DNA of 64,000 nucleotides from Rhizobiaceae bacterium (GTDB lineage: Bacteria > Pseudomonadota > Alphaproteobacteria > Rhizobiales > Rhizobiaceae), in NCBI GenBank assembly GCA_016742175.1, contig JACVCH010000013.1, forward strand, positions 1 through 64,000, given 5' to 3'. Position numbers and translations under genes: made by a program. The stretch's first letter is position 1, and every line of letters starts with the position of its first letter. This document shows positions 1 through 10,165 of this stretch, one piece after another. The notes under the pieces were generated by a model that saw only the letters and a list, made by a program, of their open reading frames with translations, made no database searches and had not been told where the DNA came from.

Positions 1-290
1 TCTAGACAAAACGTGTCCGCCAAAGTCTCGTTCGGAACTCTCATCCCTTTCGGGCTTCAAGTCCCGCGAGCACTTCGCCGCCCACGTTTCTCTTTCTTCT
101 CAATATGCAATTGTCAAAGAACAGACATTCGCCCAACCGGCAAAACGTCCCGGCCCATCCGCTTGCGCCTCAAGACCTCAAAGTCAGCGCTCACATAAGA
201 GCGATACTTCGTTGTGTCAACCAACTTTCGCGAAACTCAGAGGAAAACCTCCTCGTCGCCAGCAGCGTCGCCGCTGTCGTTGTTGAGCGG
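1..290 (-). ncRNA. 5' leader of an rRNA operon (16S gene lies left of the window)
   Basis: Read leftward, this stretch has the layout of a rhizobial pre-16S leader. It starts just after a consensus promoter (291-320), carries a boxA-like antitermination site at 110-123, then an A-rich stretch running into GAGAAACGTGGGCGGC, and ends in a segment containing ACGAGACTTTGGCGG and CACGTTTTGTCTAGA. Similar strings precede 16S rRNA in Rhizobium and Mesorhizobium relatives, as far as I recall. The 16S gene itself is not in the window and would begin shortly to the left of base 1. Short open frames here are chance. The assignment rests on motif order and memory, not on an alignment. Confidence 0.75.
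110..123 (-). promoter_or_regulatory. boxA-like antitermination site in the rrn leader
   Basis: On the minus strand the sequence reads TGTTCTTTGACAAT, close to the bacterial rrn boxA consensus TGCTCTTTAACAAT that recruits NusB/NusE for processive antitermination. It lies about 170 nt downstream of the -10 element of the leftward promoter, the usual position for a leader boxA. Confidence 0.7.
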
Positions 291-320
291 GTTATAGTCC
301 CCACTCCCCAAAACTGTCAA
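291..320 (-). promoter_or_regulatory. Strong sigma-70 type promoter, probably rrn
   Basis: On the minus strand a perfect -35 hexamer TTGACA (plus-strand 315-320) is followed after 18 bp by TATAAC (291-296). Near-consensus -35 and -10 elements in a GC-rich alphaproteobacterium are typical of rrn operons. AT-rich DNA upstream (about 320-355) could act as an UP element. The direction fits the leader and boxA that follow. The remaining bases 321-577, up to the M23 gene, hold nothing else I can recognise. Confidence 0.75.
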
Positions 321-577
321 CGACCAATTCAAAGTTTTTGCGAAAGTTTTGTGTCACCCAACGGAACGCCCCACGGAAGATTTGCGCGAACGCCCTCCCC
401 TACGCGCGCGTGCCTAACTAGGGCCCCATTGGACCCGCACGGGGCGGGAAGCCGTGGATGGGCCGCGCCCGTTCCGGCCCTTTCGTTGACTTCGCCGGTT
501 CCGGCGGGCAATTGTCCGTCACGGACTGCACATCGGCCGCCAATTCGACGAATCGGCGCGCCCCATGAAGAGATGGC

Positions 578-2524
578 ATGAACGATTTCGATCTGGCCGC
601 ACGGGAACTGGGGGACGAGCCGCCGCTCAACGGCGCCGGCCGCAGCGGCCCGCCGGACCGCCGCGAGATCTCCGCGCGCTGGCTGTCCGGCACCTTCCTG
701 ACCGGCATCACCTCGAGCATCCTGATGGGCGTCGCGCTGTTCGCCGCGCTCGACGCGGGCAATGTCGTGCTGCGCGCCTCGCAGGCCGCCACCCCGCCGC
801 CCGGCGACGTCTCGGCCGCCGCCTCCGGCGAAGCCACCAAGACCGGCCGCCTCGTCGCCGCGCGCATCCTGGCGAGCACGTCGGATCGCCAGCGCATGGA
901 AATCTCGACGCTTCAGCGCGAGGACGACGTCGACATCGTGCGCACCGTCCCGTTCGTCCATGTCGACATGGCGCTGGCCGCCGGCCACACGACCGACCGC
1001 GACTATCCCGCCTTCGATCCGCTGGAAGTCTTCGCCGAGGAGGCGCCGCCTGCGCCGACCGTCGCGATGGGCCAGATCTACGGCGCCAAGGTCGAGAGCG
1101 AAGTCAGCCTGCGCACCACCGCCTTCCCGCTCGATTCGGCGACGTTCGACACGCGCAGCGAATTGTCGGCCGAGGAGGTGGAGGCCGTCGTGCGCAACAC
1201 CGGCGCGATCCTGACCGACGGCGACATCCAGGTCGCCGCGCTTCATTATGTCGACCCGCAGCGCTTCGGCGACGGCCTCGCCGGCACCGCGCTCGGCAAT
1301 TACGGCATCCGTGTCGTGCCCGAGAACGTCTCGATCGCCCCGCGCGATTCGGCCGCCGAACCGACGCCCGAATTCGCCGAGGACATGGTGGTCGCGCGCA
1401 GCGAGGAGCCGATCGCTGAGCTTCTCGCCGAGGCCGGCTACGACGATCCGCCATCCGCGGCGATGGCCGAGGCGGTCGCCAAGATGGTCGACAGCGAGAC
1501 GCTGCCCGCCGGTTCGGTGCTGCGCATCGGCCTCGAGATCAGCGGCGAGCGTGCACGCATCATGCGCGCGAGCCTCTATCAGGAGGCCTCCCACCGCGCG
1601 ACGGTCGCGATCGACGACCGCGGCCAGTTCGTGCCCGGCGACGAGCCGGAGCCGAACCCGGCGATCTCGATCGCCATGCAGGGCTCGATCCCCGTCGTCG
1701 GCTCGGCGGGCAATCTGCCCACCGTCTATGACGGCATCTACCGCGCCGCCTATTCCTATGGGCTGAACCGCGACATGACGCGGCAGCTCATCCGGCTCCT
1801 CGCCGCCGAGGTCGACTACCAGGCGCGGCTCGGGCCCACCGACCGCATCGAGCTGTTCTTCTCCAATCCCGATGCCGACGACAACGCGACCGGCGATTCG
1901 GAACTTCTCTATGTCAGCGCCTCCTTCGGCGCGACGACGCGCAACTTCTATCGATTCCAGATGGAAGACGGCACGCTGGATTATTTCGACCAGGAGGGCC
2001 GCTCGGCGCGCCAGTTCCTGCTGCGCAATCCGGTCCCCAACGGGCGCTTCACCTCCGGTTTCGGCGGCCGCCGCCACCCGATCCTCGGCTATGTCCGCGC
2101 GCATACCGGCGTCGACTGGGCCGCGCCGCGCGGCACGCCGATCATCGCCTCGGGCAACGGCACGGTCGAGGAAGCCGGCTGGACCGGCGGCTATGGCCGC
2201 CAGACGATCATCCGCCACGCCAATGGCTACGTCTCGTCCTACAGCCACCAGCACGCCATCGCCGATGGCGTTCGTCCCGGCGCGCGCGTGCGCCAGGGCC
2301 AGGTCATCGGCTATGTCGGCTCGACGGGCCTGTCGACCGGCAACCATCTCCACTATGAGCTGATCGTCAACGGCACCAAGGTCGACCCGATGCGGGTGCG
2401 CCTGCCGCAGAACCGTTCGCTCGAAGGCGAGGAACTGGAAGCGTTCAACTACGAGCGCGAGCGCATCGACGCACTCCTGAACGGCGATCCGGTGCCGCCG
2501 CTGCGCATGGCCGCGACCAACTGA
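578..2524 (+). CDS. M23 family peptidoglycan metallopeptidase, membrane-anchored
   Basis: This predicted zinc endopeptidase of the LytM/M23 family (648 aa) would cut peptide cross-links of peptidoglycan in the periplasm. The N-terminus is a short cytoplasmic stretch, then one membrane segment at about residues 41-65. The long middle part has no domain I recognise. The catalytic domain is C-terminal: HTGVD (zinc ligands His509 and Asp513), then a central histidine in SYSHQ, and the HLH motif (His590, His592). All expected metal and catalytic residues are present, so it is probably an active enzyme and not a LytM activator of the EnvC type. It converges on an L,D-transpeptidase gene, another peptidoglycan enzyme, across a shared terminator. 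Confidence 0.92.
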   Translation: MNDFDLAARELGDEPPLNGAGRSGPPDRREISARWLSGTFLTGITSSILMGVALFAALDAGNVVLRASQAATPPPGDVSAAASGEATKTGRLVAARILASTSDRQRMEISTLQREDDVDIVRTVPFVHVDMALAAGHTTDRDYPAFDPLEVFAEEAPPAPTVAMGQIYGAKVESEVSLRTTAFPLDSATFDTRSELSAEEVEAVVRNTGAILTDGDIQVAALHYVDPQRFGDGLAGTALGNYGIRVVPENVSIAPRDSAAEPTPEFAEDMVVARSEEPIAELLAEAGYDDPPSAAMAEAVAKMVDSETLPAGSVLRIGLEISGERARIMRASLYQEASHRATVAIDDRGQFVPGDEPEPNPAISIAMQGSIPVVGSAGNLPTVYDGIYRAAYSYGLNRDMTRQLIRLLAAEVDYQARLGPTDRIELFFSNPDADDNATGDSELLYVSASFGATTRNFYRFQMEDGTLDYFDQEGRSARQFLLRNPVPNGRFTSGFGGRRHPILGYVRAHTGVDWAAPRGTPIIASGNGTVEEAGWTGGYGRQTIIRHANGYVSSYSHQHAIADGVRPGARVRQGQVIGYVGSTGLSTGNHLHYELIVNGTKVDPMRVRLPQNRSLEGEELEAFNYERERIDALLNGDPVPPLRMAATN

Positions 2525-2531
2525 GGCGCAA

Positions 2532-2565
2532 GAAAAAGGGCCGCCCACGAAAGCAGCCCTTTTTC
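2532..2565. terminator. Bidirectional intrinsic terminator
   Basis: A perfect inverted repeat, GAAAAAGGGC (2532-2541) and GCCCTTTTTC (2556-2565), surrounds a 14-nt loop. The A and T runs make it work as a Rho-independent terminator in both directions, fitting its place between the converging M23 and L,D-transpeptidase genes. Confidence 0.85.
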
Positions 2566-2584
2566 GTTCCGGTAGCCCGAACGC

Positions 2585-4120
2585 CTATTCCTGGAATTCG
2601 ACCGTCACGCCCTTCGAGACGAGCTTGGCGAGTTCCTGTGCGTCCCAGTTGGTCAGGCGGATGCAGCCATTCGAATAGGTCTTGCCGATCTTCGACGGTT
2701 CCGGCGTGCCGTGGATGCCGTAGGTCGGCTTCGACAGCGCGATCCAGACCGAGCCGACGGGACCGTTCGGGCCGGGCGGGATGGTCAGGACCTTGTCGTT
2801 GTCGCCCTGCTTGAAGTTGATCTTCGGATTGTAGGTGTATTCCGGATCGAGCGCGATCCGCTCCACCGTGTGCGAGCCGGTCGGTGACGGCGTCGATTCC
2901 GAGCCGATCGTCGCCGGATAGGCGACCACGAGCCTGCCGCTGGCATCGAACGCCCGCACCTGCTTGGCGCTCTTGTCGGCGACGATCCGCGCAACGGGCT
3001 CGCGCTTCGGGCGCGGCACGTTGGCGACGCGGATGCGCGTGCCCGGTCGCTCGAAATTGACGCCCGGATTGAGCGCGCGCAGATAGTTCTCGTCCATGTG
3101 GAAGCGTTCGGCGAGCTTTTCGGTGACCGAGGTGTAGCCCAGCGTGTCGAGCTGCGCCTTCTCGCTGTAGTCCTCCGGCACCGACGCGATGAACGGCCCT
3201 GCCGCATCGACGGGCGTGATCTCGTATTCGACGAAGGCGTCGCCGCCGGTATCCTGCAGCACGGCTTCGATCGACTGCGTGTCGTAGGTGCGCAGCGCTT
3301 CGCCGCGCAGTTCCTGATAGGTGGCGATCGCCTTGTTGACGTTGTCGCCCATGCGCCCGTCGATCACGCCCGGCGAGGCGCCGATGCGCGACAGGATGAT
3401 CTGGATCTTGGCGACGTCCTCGCTGGCCCCGGCAAGCGAAGCCCGCGGGGTCGAGATCGACGGTGGCTGCGTGCCCGGATCGATCTCGATCACGGTGCCC
3501 GGTTGGGTGAGACCTGCAGGCTCTTCGCCGGAAACACTGGCCGTCGCCTCGCCGCCGAGGGGCTGGCGCTCGACGCCGCCCTGGATCGATGGCTGGGGCT
3601 GCGGGGCTGCCAGTTGCGGCGTGCTCGGCTGCGGCTGTGGCGCGGCGAGCTGCGGCGTGCTCGGCTGGGGTTGCGGCGCGACCATCTGCGGCTGCTGCGG
3701 CGGCGCGGGGATCTGCGGCGGCTCGCGGAATTCGGGGAAACCATCGGAGCGTCCGCCGGGATAGCGGCCGAGTTCGCGCAGCCGCTGCTCGCGGCGCAGG
3801 CGCTGGTCGTCCTCGTAAGGGTCGTAGCGCTCGGGTTCCACATAGTCGCCGCCCCACGGATCGGGCTCGATGAAACGCTCGCGCTCGACCGCACCCGCGC
3901 CCTCGCCGACGATGGCGATCACCTCGCCCGTATAGGGATCGACGAGCACCTCGCGGCCGAACTGGTCGTAATAGACGTCGACCTCGCGCTGGGCGACCTG
4001 AACCCCTGCGCGCGCATCGACGCGCCGTTCGGGCGGCTCGGCAACGGAGATGACGGCGCCTGCGGTGCCGGCCGAAAGGAGCATGCCGAGAAGGGTGAGG
4101 GAAAACGGTCGTGCGATCAT
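2585..4120 (-). CDS. L,D-transpeptidase (YkuD domain), periplasmic
   Basis: Predicted L,D-transpeptidase that forms 3-3 cross-links in peptidoglycan or attaches proteins to it. The C-terminal YkuD domain carries the signature HGTPEP followed by SNGCIRL, with the catalytic Cys and the His and Arg partners intact. The N-terminus is a signal peptide (MIARPFSLTLLG onward, cleavage near AGA). The middle has a Pro/Gln-rich linker in which the unit PQPQPSTPQLAA repeats two to three times, then a peptidoglycan-binding-like helical segment and a LysM-like stretch. I chose the ATG at 4120 because the signal peptide starts there; the ATG at 4144 would add eight residues. Neither start has a clear Shine-Dalgarno sequence. 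Confidence 0.9.
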   Translation of the reverse strand: MIARPFSLTLLGMLLSAGTAGAVISVAEPPERRVDARAGVQVAQREVDVYYDQFGREVLVDPYTGEVIAIVGEGAGAVERERFIEPDPWGGDYVEPERYDPYEDDQRLRREQRLRELGRYPGGRSDGFPEFREPPQIPAPPQQPQMVAPQPQPSTPQLAAPQPQPSTPQLAAPQPQPSIQGGVERQPLGGEATASVSGEEPAGLTQPGTVIEIDPGTQPPSISTPRASLAGASEDVAKIQIILSRIGASPGVIDGRMGDNVNKAIATYQELRGEALRTYDTQSIEAVLQDTGGDAFVEYEITPVDAAGPFIASVPEDYSEKAQLDTLGYTSVTEKLAERFHMDENYLRALNPGVNFERPGTRIRVANVPRPKREPVARIVADKSAKQVRAFDASGRLVVAYPATIGSESTPSPTGSHTVERIALDPEYTYNPKINFKQGDNDKVLTIPPGPNGPVGSVWIALSKPTYGIHGTPEPSKIGKTYSNGCIRLTNWDAQELAKLVSKGVTVEFQE

Positions 4121-4155
4121 TTCTATCAAACCAACCAGATGCATTACGGTTGCAA

Positions 4156-4179
4156 GCGGTGATCAAACTTGATCACCGC
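4156..4179. promoter_or_regulatory. Perfect 24-bp palindrome upstream of the L,D-transpeptidase gene
   Basis: GCGGTGATCAA (4156-4166) and TTGATCACCGC (4169-4179) form perfect 11-bp arms around a 2-bp centre, 36 bp before the chosen start codon. It contains TGATCA cores like those between livG and the GntR gene. It could be a repressor operator or, in RNA, a 5' hairpin. The rest of the 4121-4281 gap shows only GC-rich self-complementary DNA (near 4232-4256) after clpB, without a clear U run. Confidence 0.45.
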
Positions 4180-4281
4180 CTCGCGGCGAGAGGCCGGACT
4201 ATGGTTCATGAAGAATGAACGGGACATGAAAATGGCCGGCCCGGGCCGCAATTGCGGCACAAGCCAGCCGGATGCCGAGCA

Positions 4282-6888
<2,607 letters not shown>

Positions 6889-6985
6889 GTCTTCCTGTCT
6901 CCGTTCCGTCCCCGGCCTGGCACGCAGCGCCGGTTCAGATTGTGGTGACGGGCCCCCGTCGTTCCGGCAGGCCCCGTTGATCGCA

Positions 6986-7014
6986 ATATGGGAAGACCGG
7001 CGGACGCGCTCAAG
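6986..7014 (-). promoter_or_regulatory. Sigma-32 (RpoH) type heat-shock promoter of clpB
   Basis: On the minus strand CTTGAG (plus-strand 7009-7014) is followed, after a spacer of about 16 bp, by CCCATAT (6986-6992). This matches the sigma-32 pattern CTTGAA / CCCCATNT, also known from alphaproteobacterial RpoH promoters. It is about 100 bp before the clpB start codon and just downstream of the DUF4167 terminator, the right position for a clpB-specific promoter. Confidence 0.75.
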
Positions 7015-7035
7015 TGAATCCGCATGCCACGCGAC

Positions 7036-7066
7036 AACAAAAAAGGGCGGTGGATGACCACCGCCC
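7036..7066 (-). terminator. Intrinsic terminator after the DUF4167 gene
   Basis: On the minus strand GGGCGGTGG and CCACCGCCC form a perfect 9-bp stem with loop TCAT, directly followed by TTTTTT. It is a textbook Rho-independent terminator, 27 bp after the DUF4167 stop codon, and separates that gene from clpB. Confidence 0.93.
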
Positions 7067-7092
7067 TTCCCGAATTTTCATCGCCGGCCAGA

Positions 7093-7923
7093 TCAGGCCG
7101 CCGCCTCGCCGACATCGTCGGACTTCTCGGCAGCGCCTTCGCCCTCGTCCGCCTTCAGGCGCGGACGGCGCGTGCGGCGCGGCTTGCGCTCGCCGGTGTC
7201 GTCCGCCGCTTCCGCGCTTTGCACGCTCGCGGCCAGCTCGGCCGGGCTCGACGCTACGGCTGGCACGGCAACTTCGCCGGTGGCCTGCTCGGGGCGCGGC
7301 GCGCGTTCGCGGCGGGGCGCCCGCTGCCGGCGGCTCTCACCCTGCGCGTCATCCTGGTTGAGCGCGACCTCGGCCGGAACGCCCTCGATCACCGGCTGCG
7401 GGCCGCTGCCGTCGGATGCCGCTGCCGGCTCCTCGCGGTTTTCGCGGTTGCCGCGATTGTCCCGGTCGCGATTGTCGCGATTCTGGCGGTCGCCGCGCGG
7501 CTGCTGGTTCTGGTCGCCGCGCTGGCCCTGGCCTTGATTGTTGTTGCTGTTGCCGTCGAAGCCGGCATCGTTGTCGTCGCCGTCCTCATCGTCATCATCG
7601 CGCGTGTCGCGCTGCTGCTGCTGCGTCGCGGCCTGCTGCGCAAGCGCGGTAGCGATGATGCGGTTGTAGTGCTCGGCGTGCTGGAGATAGTTCTCCGCCA
7701 TCACGCGATCGCCCGAGCTCTGCGCATCCCGCGCGAGCGTCGTGTATTTTTCGGCGATCTGCTGCGCGGTGCCGCGGATCTTGACGTCCGGACCGTTGCT
7801 CTCATAGCTGCGGGTGAGCGGGTTCGGGCCCTTGCGGTTATTGTTATTATTGTTGTTGTTATTGCTGTTATTATTGTTGTTGTTGCCGCGTCCGCGCATG
7901 CGCCTGTTCTGCTGTGGCCTCAT
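7093..7923 (-). CDS. DUF4167 domain-containing protein with poly-Asn tract
   Basis: A protein of about 276 aa typical of Rhizobiales, found between prmC and clpB. Its function is not established. The N-terminus (MRPQQNRRMRGRG) is basic and runs into a tract of about 20 asparagines broken by single Ser residues. Next comes the conserved DUF4167 core (NPLTRSYESNGPDVKIRG, AEKYTTLARDAQSSGDR, ENYLQHAEHYNRI). The C-terminal half is low-complexity, first Gln/Asn/Asp-rich, then Arg/Pro-rich and acidic. RNA binding is often guessed from the charge pattern; that is inference. The start at 7923 follows GAAGAGAAACTG; the ATG at 7956 looks too far upstream. The Asn tract (about 7839-7890) is strongly AT-rich against its surroundings. 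Confidence 0.88.
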   Translation of the reverse strand: MRPQQNRRMRGRGNNNNNNSNNNNNNNNNRKGPNPLTRSYESNGPDVKIRGTAQQIAEKYTTLARDAQSSGDRVMAENYLQHAEHYNRIIATALAQQAATQQQQRDTRDDDDEDGDDNDAGFDGNSNNNQGQGQRGDQNQQPRGDRQNRDNRDRDNRGNRENREEPAAASDGSGPQPVIEGVPAEVALNQDDAQGESRRQRAPRRERAPRPEQATGEVAVPAVASSPAELAASVQSAEAADDTGERKPRRTRRPRLKADEGEGAAEKSDDVGEAAA

Positions 7924-8226
7924 CAGTTTCTCTTCATCTTGGTAAGGAATATCCATGCGGCGCCCGGGCTTGCCCGTTCCGCAATATCGCTCCGGCGATC
8001 AGCCGCTCGAAGCGCTATCGCCACTTGTCCCGCTTTTCGGTTTCGCGTCACGCCCGGACATTCCCCGCGCGAAGCAAAGGCGTCTCATACGCAGAAGGCA
8101 GTTTGTGTCACGGGAACCGAATCGATGACAGCACTGCCTGCTTCGTCACATCCGGTAGTCAAAACCTAGCGGGATTGATTTGTCTTGCCAAGTCCTTTTT
8201 GCATGGCTTCCCCCGATCATCCGGGG
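7924..8226. other. Gene-free stretch upstream of DUF4167
   Basis: About 300 bp between the prmC stop and the DUF4167 start hold no gene I can support. On the minus strand a weak promoter candidate is GTGACA (plus-strand 8106-8111), 16 bp, then TATGAG (8084-8089). The gap suggests DUF4167 has its own promoter. No hairpin terminator for prmC was seen. Confidence 0.35.
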
Positions 8227-9081
8227 TCAATCGCGCCGCTTGAAGATCAGAACGCGGTCATTGCCGCCCAGATCTTTGCGCGCCTCGTGCCGATCGAAGC
8301 CGGCCTGGTCGAAAATCGCGGTGACCACGTCCTTCTGGTCATGTCCGATCTCGACGCCGATCCATCCCTTGGCGGCAAGGTGCGCGCCGGCGCCTGTCGC
8401 GATGGCCCGGTAGCAGTCGAGCCCGTCCGCGCCGCCATCGAGCGCCCTTTGCGGGTCGAACCCGCGCACATCCATGTCGAGATCGGCGATATCCCTGGTC
8501 GCGATATAGGGCGGATTTGAGACGATCACGTCGAATTCGCCCGCGACATCCCCGAACCAGTCCGATTTCAACGTCCTGAACCGCTCCGCGACACCGTTCA
8601 GGTCGGCATTTGCGGCCGCCGTTTCAAGGGCATCGTCCGAAATATCGACCGCGACGCCGCTCGCCTGCGGAAGCTCGGCCAGGAGCGCGATCAGGATCGC
8701 ACCCGTCCCGGTGCCGAGATCGAGGATGCGCAGCGGCCCCTTCCGAGCCACCGCCAGCACCGCATCGACCAGCACTTCCGTGTCCGGGCGAGGCTCCAGC
8801 GTCCCGGCCGAAATCCGCATCGGCAGGCCGTAGAATTCGCGCGTCCCAAGGATGCGGTGCACCGGCTCGCGCGCTGCCCGCCGCGTGAGCGCCGCCTCGA
8901 TCGCCTCGACATGCGGCCCGGCGACGAGCTGGTCCGGCCGGGCGATCAGGTCGAGCCGCGTCGTGCCCGTCACATGCTCGACGATCAGCCGCGCGTCGAT
9001 CTCGGCGCTGTCGATGCCGGCGTCTTCGAGGCGCCTCTTCGCCCGCCGCATCGTCTCGCCGAGTTCGACCGGCTCAGCCAT
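8227..9081 (-). CDS. prmC: Peptide chain release factor N5-glutamine methyltransferase
   Basis: PrmC (HemK) uses S-adenosylmethionine to methylate the glutamine of the GGQ motif in release factors, which raises termination efficiency. The 284-aa protein has the N-terminal helical bundle, SAM-binding motif [10 protein letters not shown] and the substrate motif NPPY typical of this family. The start codon lies inside the 3' end of prfA (8-bp overlap), so the two are co-translated: the enzyme is made with its substrate. It belongs to the leftward lysC-ptsP-prfA-prmC run. Confidence 0.97.
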   Translation of the reverse strand: MAEPVELGETMRRAKRRLEDAGIDSAEIDARLIVEHVTGTTRLDLIARPDQLVAGPHVEAIEAALTRRAAREPVHRILGTREFYGLPMRISAGTLEPRPDTEVLVDAVLAVARKGPLRILDLGTGTGAILIALLAELPQASGVAVDISDDALETAAANADLNGVAERFRTLKSDWFGDVAGEFDVIVSNPPYIATRDIADLDMDVRGFDPQRALDGGADGLDCYRAIATGAGAHLAAKGWIGVEIGHDQKDVVTAIFDQAGFDRHEARKDLGGNDRVLIFKRRD

Positions 9082-10153
9082 GTGTGCCCATGTCGGCGAG
9101 AAGCTTCGACTGGTGGTCCGAGATCAGCGCGTCGATCACCTCGTCGAGTTCGCCCTGCATCACGCGGTCGAGCTTGTAGAGCGTCAAATTGATGCGGTGG
9201 TCGGTCAGCCGCCCCTGCGGGAAATTGTAGGTGCGGATGCGCTCCGAGCGGTCGCCCGAGCCGACCTGGGTGCGCCGCGATTCCGAGCGCTCGTCGGCGA
9301 GCCGCGTGCGCTCGATGTCGTAGAGCCGCGCACGCAGGATCTGCATCGCCTTGGCGCGGTTCTGGTGCTGCGACTTTTCCGCCGAGACCACCATGATGCC
9401 GGTCGGCAGATGGGTGATGCGCACGGCCGAATCCGTCGTGTTCACATGCTGTCCGCCTGCGCCCGAGGCGCGCATCGTGTCGATGCGGATGTCCTCGGCG
9501 CGGATGTCGATGTCGACTTCCTCAGCTTCCGGCAGCACGGCGACGGTCGCCGCCGACGTGTGGATACGCCCGCCGCCCTCCGTCTCGGGCACGCGCTGCA
9601 CCCGGTGGACGCCCGACTCGAATTTCAGCTTGGCAAAAACGCCTTTGCCGGAAACCGTCGCGATGATTTCCTTGTAGCCGCCGACCTCGCCCTCGCTGGC
9701 CGAGATCAGTTCGATCTTCCAGCCCTGCGCCGCCGCATAGCGCTCATACATGCGGAAGAGGTCGCCGGCGAAAAGCGCCGCCTCGTCGCCGCCGGTGCCG
9801 GCGCGGATTTCGAGGATGGCGTTCTTCTCGTCGGCCGAATCCTTCGGCAGCATCAGGATCTGGATTTCCTGCTGCAGCGCCTCGACTCGTTCCTCCACCG
9901 CCGGCCGGTCGGCCTCGGCAAGCTGGCGCATCTCCTTGTCGAGCGAGCGGTCGGCCAGCATCACCTCGAGGTCGGCAAGTTCGCCCTCCGCCGCCAGCAA
10001 TTCGCGCACTTTGCCGACGATGTCCTGCAGTTCGGAATATTCGGAGGCGAGCTTCACATAGGCGTCCGCCTCGGGCCCGGCCGCCATCTGCGCCTCGAGC
10101 ATCTCGAAGCGCTTGATGACCTGGTCCATCCGGTCGCGCGGCAGTTCGATCAT
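9074..10153 (-). CDS. prfA: Peptide chain release factor 1
   Basis: RF1 recognises UAA and UAG stop codons and triggers peptide release on the ribosome. The 359-aa protein has the catalytic GGQ motif (residues 233-235, in GAGGQHVN) and the PxT-type recognition segment RVPETEGG, followed by RIHTSAAT as in other RF1 proteins. It sits 12 bp after ptsP and overlaps prmC, whose product methylates its GGQ glutamine. Confidence 0.98.
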   Translation of the reverse strand: MIELPRDRMDQVIKRFEMLEAQMAAGPEADAYVKLASEYSELQDIVGKVRELLAAEGELADLEVMLADRSLDKEMRQLAEADRPAVEERVEALQQEIQILMLPKDSADEKNAILEIRAGTGGDEAALFAGDLFRMYERYAAAQGWKIELISASEGEVGGYKEIIATVSGKGVFAKLKFESGVHRVQRVPETEGGGRIHTSAATVAVLPEAEEVDIDIRAEDIRIDTMRASGAGGQHVNTTDSAVRITHLPTGIMVVSAEKSQHQNRAKAMQILRARLYDIERTRLADERSESRRTQVGSGDRSERIRTYNFPQGRLTDHRINLTLYKLDRVMQGELDEVIDALISDHQSKLLADMGTHG

Positions 10154-10165
10154 TCTGTGGAGTTC

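Noticed and set aside
105-581. 158-residue plus-strand frame at the left end
   Set aside because: It lies over the rrn leader and promoter, has no good ribosome site and no family features.
329-2548. 739-residue minus-strand frame across the M23 gene
   Set aside because: Antisense shadow; Arg/Gly/Asp-rich translation without domains, while the plus frame has a full M23 catalytic site.
3590-3690. Short tandem DNA repeat that could suggest a CRISPR or VNTR
   Set aside because: It is the coding repeat for PQPQPSTPQLAA in the L,D-transpeptidase linker; units abut with no spacers.
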